Counted from the first letter of the stretch, positions 34,562-45,760 are shown. The stretch: 64,000 bases of DNA from Grifola frondosa (GCA_001683735.1 LUGG01000013.1:1459594-1523593); one strand, 5' to 3'. Notes: generated from the letters alone by a model not told the origin. Made by a program: numbers and translations.

Positions 34562-35305
34562 GACTGGAGGGATTAGGACCTGTCGCGATTGACGTTGCTG
34601 ACAGATAAGGCAGGTCTTTACAAACCATGCGACATCCTGCGCTACGTGCGGCCACCAAAACCGTTTGCATACGGCAGATCAGGTCGTGTAGGCTCCGTGA
34701 TGGCCTATATCATCGTGAGAAGCCTTGAGTACTCGGAGATGGTCAGAGGTCACGACTACGAGCTTATGTGCTCCGAGGGGATCGTGCTTCCAGAGGCGGT
34801 GGTCATCGCAGAAGAACCCGACCGCGAACTTGACGAAGGCTTCGTAGTCAGCATCAGAGAAGTGTTGTGGTCGTGCTAGTGTCTGCTGCCATTCACAGAT
34901 AAGTTCTACGTGTGTGTCAAGTGCTTGGGCTTGAATGGAACGTGGAACGATATTGTAGGACTCGGAGTGTGTTTCCTCGTCCGGTGGGTCTGCGGGTGGT
35001 TCGTACTCGTGCTGGGACTCCTGGTCTGCATTGTCCAGAGCAAATGTAGCTACGGTGAATTGTCGCGATGTGCGATTGAGAATTGGGGGATATAGGAAAT
35101 GGGGGAAGCCGTGAATGCGATCGATCCAGTCTTCGAAGTCGTCCTCGAGTTCTTCAGGATCGCCTGGCTGTCGCGGTCTTCTGGAGAGTCCATCGGGTCC
35201 GTGGTTGCTACCTGGGACATGAACGAGCTCGAAGTGGAATGTGAGGATAGAAACGATCCATTGATTGATGCTGGCGGAAGGGGATATGTCGGGATTGCAA
35301 AGCAT
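34562..35305 (-). pseudogene. el.2 RNase H end and integrase HHCC region
   Basis: Reading on the minus strand: MLCNPDISPSASINQWIV, VHVPGSNHGPDGLSRRP (the RNase H to integrase link), FEDWIDRIHGFPH, then the integrase zinc region HDDIGHHGAYTT, a TGA, and WFVKTCLICQQRQ. The first 32 bp of this interval is the right target copy of the foldback insertion. The domain continues at 30075. Confidence 0.7.
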
Positions 35306-36295
35306 GCCTTTGATGTATCGTGCGTCAACTTCAACGACGAGATTGCGGACTCCGAGAAGAGTTTTGGTTGAGAGAATCGCGACTCGCGATCATTGAGAGT
35401 GATGGATCCGAAGCGACTGTAGTAACGAACTCTCGAATTTGCTTCATCGCACTGACAGAGATAGAATCTGACCGCTATGTAGGAGGTATCGACTGCAAGG
35501 ATGACATTCGCAGATGAGTTGTAATTGATTGCACGAAGGGCAGGAGATTCGATAAGGGCCTGCTTCAAGTCCTCTTGCGCTTGGATCTGCTTCGGACCGA
35601 ATTTGAAGGGTATACCCTTCCGAGTGAGGTAGACGAGGGGTGTGCACGTTTCGCGAAGTTCTGATAAAGATTCGAATGACTCCGATGGTGCCCAAGAATG
35701 CGCAAACTTCAGAGAGGTCCTTGCAGGGCCCCCAGTTCTTGATGACTGCGACTCGTGAATCTTCGGGTCTGCATCCTTCATGCATGCAGCGATGTCCAAC
35801 CACGACGATTTCTTCGCTGCACAACATGGACTTGACTCCTGAGAAGGTGCCATTGCAGTATTGCATTCGCTGTACGATGTGATTGAGGTTATGGAGGTGC
35901 TCCCAGATGAATCGTCGGACGCTCGGGTTTTTGCGAATGGTCTCGAAGGTGCCTTCGAAAAGAAGGTATCGACTCGCAGGGCCCCGGACAGGGACGTCGT
36001 CGATGTATGGAATCGTGATGTGTGGAATCTTGGGCTGAAGAATGTGGGTGACGTCGTCGTGGAAGATGGGGACCGCATTTGTCCAACCCATGGGAAGCAT
36101 AACAAGTCGATGCGTGCCGTATGGGGACTGGAAGGTGGTAAGGTCGTGCGAGGATTCTGCGATCTCGCGTTCATCATACCCGACGTAGAGATCAAGCATG
36201 CCGCCGCACGCTCGCCCCCCGAATTGTTCTGCGAGGTGCTCAGGGATTGGTGTAACGCCGGAATGCTGAATTGTGACAGCGTTGAGAGGCTCTAG
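35306..36295 (-). pseudogene. el.2 reverse transcriptase palm to RNase H
   Basis: GMLDLYVGYDEREIA and FQSPYGTHRLVMLPMGWTNAVP lead to the catalytic PYIDDVPVRG (about 36000). The connection NWGPCKDLSEVCAFLGTIGVIRIF and the RNase H start follow with frame changes near 35600 and 35450. The YIDD box is intact. The polymerase would make element cDNA in the particle, but the frame changes make this copy inactive. Confidence 0.72.
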
Positions 36296-37167
36296 ACTGT
36301 GTACGATGTGAAGCGATTTGCTGTCTTTCTTGAGTACGCAGAACCATCGCGAGCGATAGGATGAGTTAGAGGGCTCGTAAACGCCAGCCTGGATCTTCTT
36401 CTGAATGATCCCGCAGACCTCGTTGTAGATACCTGGTGGAATCGGAATGTTCTTCTGTACCAGGGCTTATGCTTGATGACGGGGAACTTGATTGGGGGGA
36501 AGAAGTTGGCTCGGAAACGTCCTCGTTCGGTGTCATTCCATGCGAAGGCCTCATTTTGATTACACATGAAGTCGTCGATGAGGTCGAGCTCGGCTGGCCA
36601 CAGGAATCCGGTGTCGTGTAATTTTCGGAATGCATCATGTTGCTCCTGAGTGTAGCGGCCAGTCGGAGAGAATGGTGGGGGATTAGCATTGAGCGGCAGC
36701 ATGGATGCGAGTGGATCGCCTTGAATATTTCGAATAATGCGAAACTTGTCAGGAAGTGTCGCGAGTACCGGTCGGACTTTAAGTGCGATGGGCTTGTACT
36801 TCTTCTTGGCCGATACGAATACAGCGGCGGAAAGTGAAGGGAAACGGGAAAGAAGTCGATTGTCTAAGGAAGGGGAAAGATGGCGAAAACGATAGGAAAA
36901 TGGAACCGGAAACGGAGGAAGGATAGAAATTTCTTGATAGGCAAGTGAGGAGTCTATAGTGCGTCGGCTTAAAGGAGGCCGACTGGGTTGCACAGGCGAG
37001 GAATCCGAGTCCTTCGCAAATGCGAACTGGCAAGCAGAAAGATAAGTGGCTTTAATGTTTTCCGAATTAGTTTTCGTTACAAGATGAGAATACGAAAGAA
37101 TGGCGGGACTAGCGGACTGGGTATCATATTCAATGGTGATGGCCAACTCTCCTTGATTGCAAATCAA
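36292..37167 (-). pseudogene. el.2 pre-RT and RT fingers
   Basis: KKKYKPIALKVRPVLATLPDKFRII, PTGRYTQEQHDAFRKLH and FLWPAELDLIDDFMC match el.1. Near 36460 the frame shifts: KPW continues in another frame as NIPIPPGIYNEVCGII and EPSNSSYRSRWFCVLKKD. A single-base indel explains this. Confidence 0.65.
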
Positions 37168-37850
37168 GTCCTCGAGTTCTCCGTAAAATTTACGGCTTGA
37201 CTGTCATGGTAGTGGTGGTGATCGGGTGGAAACGACTTGCGAATAAAGCGAGGTGGACCGCAGGGAATCGTCGGGACTGTCGCAGTCTGCAGAGTGTTCG
37301 GACAGCGAATCGTGATTGTCTGATCTTCATTCGTGAAGTTACGAACCACGCTCTGCGTTAGAACATCAAAGGGACGTCCAAGGAGAATATCGTATGCGGC
37401 TTGTCGGATAACATGAACCTGGAGATACAAAACGATGTCGGAGACCTGGAACGAGATATTGCGAACGAGGCCGAGGGACTGATCGACTTCACCGTTGGCG
37501 GACTGCATATTGACGCGAATAGAGGGATCGTAAATGAGTCCGAGCGAGTGGCAAACTTCTTCGGACATCGCGATGATTTGCGAGCCTGGATCTATGATAC
37601 TTTCGACTTCCTCCTTGCTGTCAATGAGACCTTTAATTGATCTAAGAGCATGCGATTCTTTTGCGACGGTGAGGACCTCGGGTACTTCGCCTGGTCGAAG
37701 GCTGCGAAGATAGGTTTCGTAGGGATCGGGGATGACAAGGACTCCCGGACGCGTCGAAACCCCGTTAACGACTAGCTGTGAGACAGGTGGAATCTGCAAA
37801 GGCTCGGGTGATGCTACTTCCTCTGCAAGCTCGATGTACGCTCAGTGATG
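37164..37850 (-). pseudogene. el.2 retropepsin
   Basis: SIIDPGSQIIAMSEEVCHSLGL with the unusual DPGSQ triplet, QSANGEVDQSLGLVRN, and YDILLGRPFDVLTQS. The segment overlaps the start of the RT frame. Length and motif order match el.1 17393-18403. Processing role by family. Confidence 0.7.
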
Positions 37851-37894
37851 CGATCTGTGGTGCGCTTCGGTGTGACTGCTTCGCGATACTTGGC

Positions 37895-39627
37895 TCAGAC
37901 CTCAGGTGAGATTGAGAGTAGCTCTTCTGGGGTAAGCCTAAGCATCGGGGACTTCATTGAGCATGCAAAGACATCTTCCGCGATCCTCGGGTCTTGTACC
38001 GGTGCCATAGTGCGATACGCGGGCTCTTTGTCCTTGGGTGCTTTGAATGGGGCCCCCAGATTCCGATCGTGAGGGGGTGCATAGGTCGCATCTTGAGCTT
38101 GCGCATAGGGATGCTGCGGCATCAGATTTGCAGGTGCAGAGTTTACGACAGGTTGGGTTGGATTCGGAGCTTTGTTGGGTGGTGCAGCTGGCGCGATTGC
38201 AGACGAAGCTGTGGCTGGGACTTGGGATGGTTGCGCTGCAGGCTCATGAATTGTCGCAGATGGAATGTGATCAGAAACGTGAGGGGGCGGAGTCGGTGCG
38301 TGATAATTTGGGTTCGCAGCTGGCGGACGTGGGGGAGCGTGACGGGGAACTTCTACTCCATCGAAGGTCTCCTTGCCTCGACGCAGTGCGAGAATTTTGC
38401 GCTCGAGTGCAGCGATACGATCCATGGTCGCGAGTTGGTATGAGGCTGTGGTGGTGTTAGCAGCGGTTGGTGCAATTTCCAGTAGCATCTGAGCGGCCGG
38501 GGGGTTCGCGTTGGAAGTGAGTTGTCCTTTCGCGAGCTGGTTTGGGTTACGCGAGTGCCATTCGAGGATGCATTTGCGCATGGTTGCTCCAGGAATTGTG
38601 CGGGGAACAAATGCGCCCGTGGACAATACAACCTTGTTCTCGTAGTTGCGATGGATCCAACCTGCCTCGATGTCCTGCTGCACAAGCGGGCACGTCCCGA
38701 TAACGTGTCCAACGGTACCACAGTAATGACAACCTCCTCCTGCCATACCTCCTGGGACTCCCCACGGTCGCTTGATTTGTGCGAGGAGCTTGCTGTGGCT
38801 GGTACACGGCTGTGGAGGCTGTGAATGCTTGCGTGATGGATCGCGCAAACGCCTCGAGGATGGTCGCGATGTCTTCGGACTTGACCGAGGTCTGCGCAGG
38901 GGCTGTCGGAGTTGTGGTGGTAGCTGCGGGAGTAGCGGTCGGGTCGGTCGACCATAGTGCCGTGAAAGACATATTGCGCGGCAGCGTATTCGTCTGCGAG
39001 AGGCCAATGGTCTTCAGGATTGTGACGAGGGTTGAGCAGTTGCAGGCGCGACTCGACGTCGCGACGTTGCTGAGCAGGAAAGGTCGAAGGAACATGCGAG
39101 ATGCCTCGCTTTCGGACATGCACTGTTTACTAATGAGGAATCGGATAATCTTGAAGAGTTCTCGATAGAATTCACCGACGTCTGCTGCAGTGGTGATCCC
39201 GAGTCGCGATCGCTCTCAGACAAGACGATCGAGGTCCTGCATCGTGAACTTGCGATCCTTATCCTCGGTTGGATACATCTTCTTGACTTCATCACGCCAG
39301 TCAGCATAGGTAATGGCTGCGTCTGCGTATGAGGGAAGCTGGTCCCACATATCCGCGGTGTCAACCGGAACATAGCGAATCACGTGCTTCTTCTTTTCGG
39401 CTTCTGAGGGCGCATTCGTGAGATTTCCGAAGAGGTATTCGAGGTCCTCGAAATATCGCCCGAGCGTGCGCGGTTCGCTCGGCTTGAATGTGGGTGCGGT
39501 GTGATAACCGCGAGCAGGCATGTTCGTTGTCATCTTTGCTGCTAAGATGGGGGCTGGAGGATTCGGAATAGGATTTGATGAGGTGGCTGCCTGTGGAGTC
39601 GGATTGCTTGGGGGTACAGACGGGCAT
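37895..39627 (-). pseudogene. el.2 gag with CCHC zinc knuckle
   Basis: YFEDLEYLFGNLTNAPSEAEKK begins the capsid region (near 39455), with ADMWDQLPSYADAAITYADW and KFTMQDLDRLV, then a TGA. It continues ITTAADVGEFYRELFKI and SEDIATILEAFARSITQAF. The knuckle CHYCGTVGHVIGTC at about 38735 is complete (C-x2-C-x4-H-x4-C). A long proline-rich tail links to the protease. Frame changes occur near 38730 and 39230, so gag is broken. Confidence 0.7.
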
Positions 39628-40228
39628 GAGGGAACGCGAATCGGAATACGAGAGAAGGTAGGTTGAGTAGGATCAGAAGGCGCTCGGGGACGTCTTGGAA
39701 CCTGGTCGAGATTGATGAAAGGTGTCTGACTGGGGACGCGATTGGAAGGTGAAGTAGAAGGGATAAGTTCGGACTCGCGCTCGGGTGCGTGATCAGGTGC
39801 AGGGTCAAGGTACTCGAGTGAGGAAGCTGTCGAAGACTCGCGCTTGACGACGACCTCCTCCTCAACGTCTGGTGTGGTGGAAAGAGAGCGAACGACTTCC
39901 GATGCGTCTTGACCTAAACGAAGGCCAGAGGGAAGCAGAAGTGAAGGTCATGACGACACAGGGTTCGGAGTAGGGGAAAGTGGGGATGGGGGATGTAATG
40001 GAGATTCTTCGGGTAACGGGGGAATCCCAAGATCGGGAGTGGATGATCGGCGACGTCTCTGTAAGCTCGGTGAGGGGGCTCAACAGAGAGAGAGACACCC
40101 TCGACGATTGGTCCGCTATTTTGAAAGGGCTGTACGAGGGACTAGAGAACGGGGCTCGGAAACGCAACTAGAAAGGCTTGGATCTGAAATAAAAACTCCG
40201 GGAACCGCGACGAAGGATGCGAAAGAAG

Positions 40229-40247
40229 CCCCTCGCGGTGGGCTCCA
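40229..40247 (-). other. Primer-binding site of el.2
   Basis: TGGAGCCCACCGCGAGGGG on the minus strand, 3 nt from the LTR. It is identical over 19 nt to the site of the unrelated element Y at 13463-13481, so both would use the same primer tRNA. Confidence 0.65.
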
Positions 40248-40250
40248 AAA

Positions 40251-41384
40251 TGATAAGACTCGAACGGGATCTGGACTAAAACCTAGATAATAAACCCACA
40301 CACACACACACTCTGTATGTAAGGAGGTCGTAGCACGGATCAGAAGTTACGAGGTATGTCGCGAGTGGGCCTAACGGCTTCTCGTCTTGGTTCCGAGCTC
40401 GAAGTGTGAACACGAATGTAAATACGAAGGGATGGAAAATGGAACTCGGAAGAGGGGACGCAAGGATAACTCAGCTCTATTCGCGATGGTGTGAGGCCGA
40501 ACGCGAGACTCGCACGAACTCCTTGTGCTTCTCGGAAATGCAGTCGCAGTGCTTCGGAAACGTAGTCGCAGTCGCAGTGTAAAAGCTCAATCGCAAAGGG
40601 AAACGCAGTGAAACGCAATTGCAGTATAACTTGGGGTAGACGCAGCGTGAGACGAGGGTGCGATCCGAAGGCGATCACGATGAGTTGCAGTGCTGGAACT
40701 GAGCTCTCAACTCGAGGGGGAAAACTTGTCTGAATTCAGTAAAGTAATTACAGGGTATTTATCGACGAGTCCGAGTCCGAATCATGTGAAAAATGACCAT
40801 GGACGATGCTCGGAAGCCCGAAGTAGACGTAGCCAAATGCGAAGAAGAGGGTAATGATATGATGAGGAAAGAGGTACGGATTGGGATATATTGAGGAGGC
40901 AGGGGAGGGACCAAACGTGCATGAGCTCGTATGAAACGTAGCAACTGCGGTTGAACTACTAGGCTTGCCTTATCCGGAAGGGAAATGATTGCGATAGCCT
41001 CGGGGGTTGCAGTGCGAATCCGATCGCCAATACGATCTCGCCCTGGCCATGCGGACATACCTGAAACGGGTCCAAGTCTATCGGGCTATTTCAGAGCGAT
41101 GCCGAAAGGTCCTGATGTCATACGATGCAGTCTCCATGCGGATCCGGCGAGATCGGACCGTCCGATCGGACTGTCCTGACAGTCTGGCTTGGTCGATCGC
41201 AGATGCGTGCAGTGCGCGTGTGCTCAGCGCGAGGATACTCCGGCTCTGAGAAGGGCTTCGGCTCGATTAGGAAAGCCGATCCCGATGGTGCGCGCGGTAG
41301 GTGGAAGTGTGGGCTCGCATTCACATTCGATTGGCCGCAATCGCGAAGAGAGTCGGAGATGCGGTAGATGTTGCGTGCATATCA
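40251..41384 (-). repeat. Right (5') LTR of el.2, 1,134 bp
   Basis: TGATAAGACTCG ... GTGCATATCA, uninterrupted. Compared with the left LTR I listed 18 substitutions, 17 of them CG versus TG/CA, plus a few small indels. Confidence 0.88.
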
Positions 41385-41493
41385 GCGCATCATAGAATTG
41401 TTGACATATTTGAGTATTGCCCAGATGCCGACTCAATTGACTACTATGGGTGAAGGTCCTCGCACAGCTGGCACAGTGAGAATGGTGGGCCAT
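41385..41493 (-). pseudogene. C2H2 zinc-finger exon cut by el.2
   Basis: The ATG at 41493 opens MAHHSHCASCARTFTHSSQLSRH and continues LGNTQICQQFYDA to the LTR edge. C-x2-C and H spacing resemble the N-terminal finger of Plavaka-type transposase proteins of mushrooms. Removing el.2 and one GCGC joins YDA in frame to HSSKYASS at 24482, the acidic exon assigned to the el.1 antisense gene. So either that gene begins with this finger or el.2 joined two genes by chance (one in three for frame). Confidence 0.5.
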
Positions 41494-41731
41494 TGCGGAG
41501 GTATGTTGATTTTGTGTCGCTTTGCAGAAGAGACATACTGAACTTGGGGGCCCTAGGCAAACATATTCGGAGGTGCACCACATCTTGGCCTTGCATTCGC
41601 CCAGTTCATCCCCTCTCTTGGAAGAGATTGCGTAAGCTGATCTCACTCAAAGTTTTCAGTTTGACTCTAACCCTCCCTCCCAAGCATACCCACAATCCTC
41701 GAGCAAACCCTCAAGGACTCATCAGCCCCTC

Positions 41732-44054
41732 ATGACCACACTGCACCCTCCTAGCACTCGCATGCATCGACCATCCGAATGCATGCAATACATGGGTAAG
41801 TTCTCAATTTCATTCGACACAACAAATCTCATTGCCGACATACTTCCAGACTCAGAGCTGACCGAACACACGTGCAAGAAGGTGCCCCATCAAGAAAATC
41901 AGGAAAATAATGGTAGGACTGTCTTACCCCAGTGAATGACATGCTCACCACTGCGTTTTGCAGCTCCTGGCGTTGCCCAGCCCAACGAGTTCACCACGCA
42001 AACTCTCTCGTCCAATCGCGCTTCAGTCAATGTGAACTCTATTAATCTCAATGCTTGCACTGCCAATGTCACCCCTAAGACACCGCTCCAACTGCACAAC
42101 AACGGCAGTCAGCCCGGTTCAAACTTCCACAGTACTGGCAGTCAGCCCAGTGTGAAGTTGCCTTCTGCTAAGTCAGCCTCAGTGAGTGTCTCACTCATAT
42201 TCAATCCCATCATCAATGACATTCTGTACTAGGTGACCAGCCACAAGCTCACGGCTGAGAATGCTGCCAAGCTTGCTCAGCTTCGCAACCCCTTCAATGC
42301 AGTCCCAACTGGCCAGTCTTCACCGAAAAATGTCTGCAAGAGCACTGGTATGTCTTGTGCACAGATTTTGTGGTACACACATCCTTTTTCTGATTGTGTT
42401 CAGGTCATGGTGGGCATCACAAACATGCCATGCACAAGCACACAAGTGCACGTCAAGGTGCTCTTGATCGATTCGAAGATGGAGAATCGGATGGCGAGCC
42501 TGGGTCTCACCACAAGCATCACGGTGCGAGCACATTCTCTCACCGTCTAAATATGCTGATCCTCTCACAGTGGACTTTGCACCTCGTGCCACCATCCGTG
42601 ATGCTGTGGACATGTCCAATGAGGATGAACAGGATAACCTACACTGGAGTGGGGTGAAGCCCTTCGTCGATGGAGATGACGATGCCTCCAGCGATGATGG
42701 AGAGCGTGGCATACGTACTTATGCTGGCCGCAGGACCGCGGAGGAACATTTGATGCTGGATGACTGCGACGAGGCTTGCCTGGCATCGGATGCTAGCAAC
42801 TACGGATTGGCTGAGCCTCGGAAGCACGGATGGTCTTCTTCTCTCGACAACGATTTACAACCCACGCAGCGCACTCGTAGCAACCCTTTGAATCATCCAA
42901 ATGACCCAGCAGCCGCACTCATAAACCAGTCGCCCATGTGCAAGACATGCAAAATCAATGAGAGCAATGGGAAACCGAAAGCTGCTGACTATGAGCCGAC
43001 TGCTCAGCAAGTGCTCAGGACTGTCATCAAAATCCATGTGGGCTTGTTAAGTACTGAGAATCCATACCCGGACAGAATGCAGGAGCTCGTGTTCGCAAAG
43101 CAGGCATGGGCTGAGGCATGTGAAGCTACGAAGATCTACATTGAAGTTAACACCGAGCTGGCTCGAATGGTATGGATTATTCCTGTCTCAATACTAAGCT
43201 CACCCGTTTGTCGAAATAGGTGGCCTCATATAGCTGGCACTTGCAAGGCGAAATGAAGACCGCCACCAAGACGCTCGTGGAGGTCGTGTATGGCTTCGAA
43301 GTGAGCAGCAAGACATCAATTCAAAAGCATAACCGTGCGATTGCGAAAACCTTGAAGACGAATGATACGTTTGTGTACCATGTACGTCTTCGACAAGTGT
43401 ATTGCCTTTATGGAGCCCATGATGAATCATCAAATTCTTTTAGAAATTTAGCGGCAGTGATCAAGAATGAAGCGGTCTCTACCAGAATGTGGTCATCCAG
43501 AAGATGGTAAATAAGATCTATTTCAAAAATAGGCACGACGACGGTATCATCCTGGTAGATACATATCGACCCTTCCCCATTTGTGCACTGGCTCTGATCC
43601 TGACCATGGCAAGTTAATATTCTTGATGCACATACTATAGCTTGCTAACGAATTGACGCAGATCGAGTGTGCTATCGACAAGTGGATCCTGGGTATGAGG
43701 GGTGATGTGACATTCTCCGTCGAGACATACCGGGAGATATACGATCATCATTTGCATGAGCTGCAAAATTTTGATGAGGCGTCAAAGGAGCTGGGCATAC
43801 TGATGAAGATTCGCACATGCATCACTGACGATGGACGGTGCGGTGTTTCATTGATTCATGATACCAATTTTGCTGTGACTGATTGGTCTTCTAGCATTCA
43901 TGCCAAGGTTGATCCGGTGAACACCCGTGTGCCATGTTCACTCGGGTCGGACACATTCAAGAAAGCCATCACCGAGTATAGTAGCCGCAACGGTCACCTG
44001 AGTGATTCGGAGTCGGACAGAGAAGATGGAGATGTGGTGGGTGAGACTGATTAA
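41732..44054 (+). pseudogene. DUF6532-domain protein gene with one nonsense codon
   Basis: Predicted exons start at the ATG 41732 (MTTLHPPSTRMHRP). They continue through Ser/Asn-rich pieces and a His-rich piece (GGHHKHAMHKH, about 42415) to the DUF6532 domain: EPTAQQVLRTVIKIHVGLLS (about 42996), VVYGFEVSSKTSIQKHNRAI, QKMVNKIYFKNRHDDGI and IECAIDKWILGMRGDVTFSV. The tail is acidic and stops at 44054. TGA at 43468-43470 lies between DQE and SGLYQN, where an Arg CGA is likely ancestral. One intron appears to use GC-AG (donor about 43611). DUF6532 proteins are abundant in Agaricomycetes and of unknown function. It is otherwise complete, so it could be recently inactivated. Confidence 0.65.
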
Positions 44055-44211
44055 TTGGACATATGCAAAACATGTAGTTGCTTGAATGAATTGATTGTCG
44101 TGTCCATGCTGAATATGTGGGTGTGATCATGGATGATTGCTGGCAACATATGGACATGCAAAGAGATATTGTCCTACATAGTTTGGTAGAGTGGGTAGTC
44201 CACATTGCCTA

Positions 44212-44425
44212 CATCAGCAAAACGTCGATTTGACTTATGGCTCTTAAATAACCCTTATGAACTTACTTTTAAGTCTTATTTCTCTTTTTTTTTCTTAATT
44301 AAGACCAATAAGAGCGATTAAGATGTAAAAGAGGTCTCATAAGGGTTTTTAGCCGCCCAAATAAGTGCATTTAAGTACATTTAAGACACAAAAGTATGGT
44401 AAGTCAAATTGACATTTTGCTGATG
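44212..44425. mobile_element. 214-bp MITE with CATCAGCAAAA termini
   Basis: TIRs CATCAGCAAAAYGTCRATTT extend for about 26 bp, flanked by TA on both sides (44210-44211, 44426-44427). It shares the terminal 11 bp with elements L and R but not their inner sequence. It could be a deletion derivative or a different family moved by a related transposase. Confidence 0.8.
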
Positions 44426-44427
44426 TA

Positions 44428-44591
44428 CCATGTATTCTATTGTAAAACATAGGAGCCATGCTATGCTACAGAGTGCTACAGAGGATATAGGGGCCGCTAC
44501 AGAGCACACCATTTCCGGGGGGTAGCAACACCCGCAACTGACTCAATATTAGCTACATAGTTCTACAGGTGTTTAAAAACTTTTGCTGATG
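44428..44591. repeat. Loose right end of a CATCAGCAAAA-family element
   Basis: This stretch ends TTTTTGCTGATG-like at 44591 (CTTTTGCTGATG). No matching left end was found. It follows the DUF6532 gene, which may be its cargo, as in L and R where the gene is transcribed toward this type of end. Confidence 0.4.
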
Positions 44592-44800
44592 CATTGTCAT
44601 ATGGTGCAAAGCGAGTGCATTATGTGGGAAGGGATCACTTATATGGAGAAGAGCAGACATTTGAGGCAGGTGGGTAGGACAGGGTGTGAGAGTCTGCTGA
44701 CAGTCTATATGTGCACATGAGAGCGAGAGAGTAGACTAGCATCGAAAGGCTCGTGGTGAGAGATCTGAGGAAAAAAGAGATTGCAAGTGGGAGGTACTTT
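44592..44800 (-). promoter_or_regulatory. Promoter remnant separated from its element by insertion R
   Basis: If R and one TT are removed, the minus strand reads CTTATATAAGTACC followed by CT-rich sequence, which is a TATA box with start region. It belongs to the loose element end at 47395-47774. Confidence 0.35.
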
Positions 44801-45212
44801 CATCAGCAAAATCCCCCCAGCGTACCAGAGAATGTAATATAATATAATGCAAAATAAGATAATACCAGATTTATTTTACCTGCCAGGAAATATACAGGAC
44901 CCTTGACCATTGGCCAGAATCCCAATCCTATCGGAGCGTGCCAGGGTTAGGTGTACTCCCAGCCAGAGATGACAAGTTCGTACAATCTCTGACAAGATAA
45001 GCATCACTGATAAGTTATGCTGGTGATAATCCCTGGTCTTATCTTACCTGGGTTACAATCACTTTGAAGTCTTCAATTTCTGAATTCGACTTTGGAACAT
45101 TAATATTATATTGCATGCATGATTTAAATACATTATACAGCCCGCTGCCTCCCCTTGTCCCCGGTGCCATCTGCTAGGAGGGTTGAATGTGAGGCTGAAG
45201 TGCTACACGCCA

Positions 45213-45760
45213 CCACCCAGCTCCAGTGTCTTCGTGTTAGCATCGTTGATATACCCTGTCAGCTGGAACACCATTCTGAGAGGTGCTGACAGACACACCG
45301 GGGACGCTAGATTCGCCGTTGATGGCATGGCACCCCACGCAGTGGTGTTCTGGAATCCCAGTCTGAGTAGCCTCAATAGCGGAGATGTCAGCAGCTTTGA
45401 CTTGATCTGGTTTACAACACCTGCCACACATAACATCAGCGCTCGTGCCACAGCACCATGAATGAAAATACCGCACACCGAACACCTAAGTCCACTTGGA
45501 ACCCAGCCATCTGCACCATGTCTTGCCCGAGCATGCCTGACGCCTGACCCATAACTGATTGAGAATGTCGCATTCAGGTCCTTGAACATTGACGACACTG
45601 CAAGAAGCATGAGAAAAAACCACAATCGAACTCCAAGGTGTACATACATGAGCTGTCAAACATCGAGATCCCCGACAGCACACTGCCAAAAGCAGAACTC
45701 GATGCTAGCCACAAGTTGCTGACATGCATTAGCTGAGAAACACGCTTGCGCACACAGCAA
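45213..45760 (-). pseudogene. A1-family aspartic protease fragment, cargo of element R
   Basis: SNLWLASSS (about 45715), then after an intron FKDLNATFSISYGSG, then QASGMLGQDMVQMAGFQV in a shifted frame. KLLTSPLLRLLRLGFQNT, FQLTGYINDANTKTLE and a Gly-rich end follow. These are the landmarks of secreted basidiomycete pepsin-type proteases (polyporopepsin group). The active-site DTGS before SNLW is replaced (VSQLMHVSNLW), and the second catalytic motif is absent because the cargo stops where the shared block begins. Not functional. Confidence 0.65.

Larger units (their letters stand above)
24483..41384 (-). mobile_element. el.2: Ty3/gypsy element with both LTRs, containing nested insertions
   Basis: The left LTR is 24483-26004 (1,133 bp after removing a MITE and its duplication) and the right LTR 40251-41384 (1,134 bp), both TGATA...TATCA. 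On the minus strand the order is LTR, PBS, gag, protease, RT, RNase H, integrase, inner polypurine tract, an oppositely transcribed gene, terminal polypurine tract, LTR. Host flanks GCAC (24479-24482) and GCGC (41385-41388) form a 4-bp target duplication with one mismatch. Nested inside are MITEs at 25313 and 27086 and the foldback element at 30076-34561. Net length is about 11.6 kb. Confidence 0.82.
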
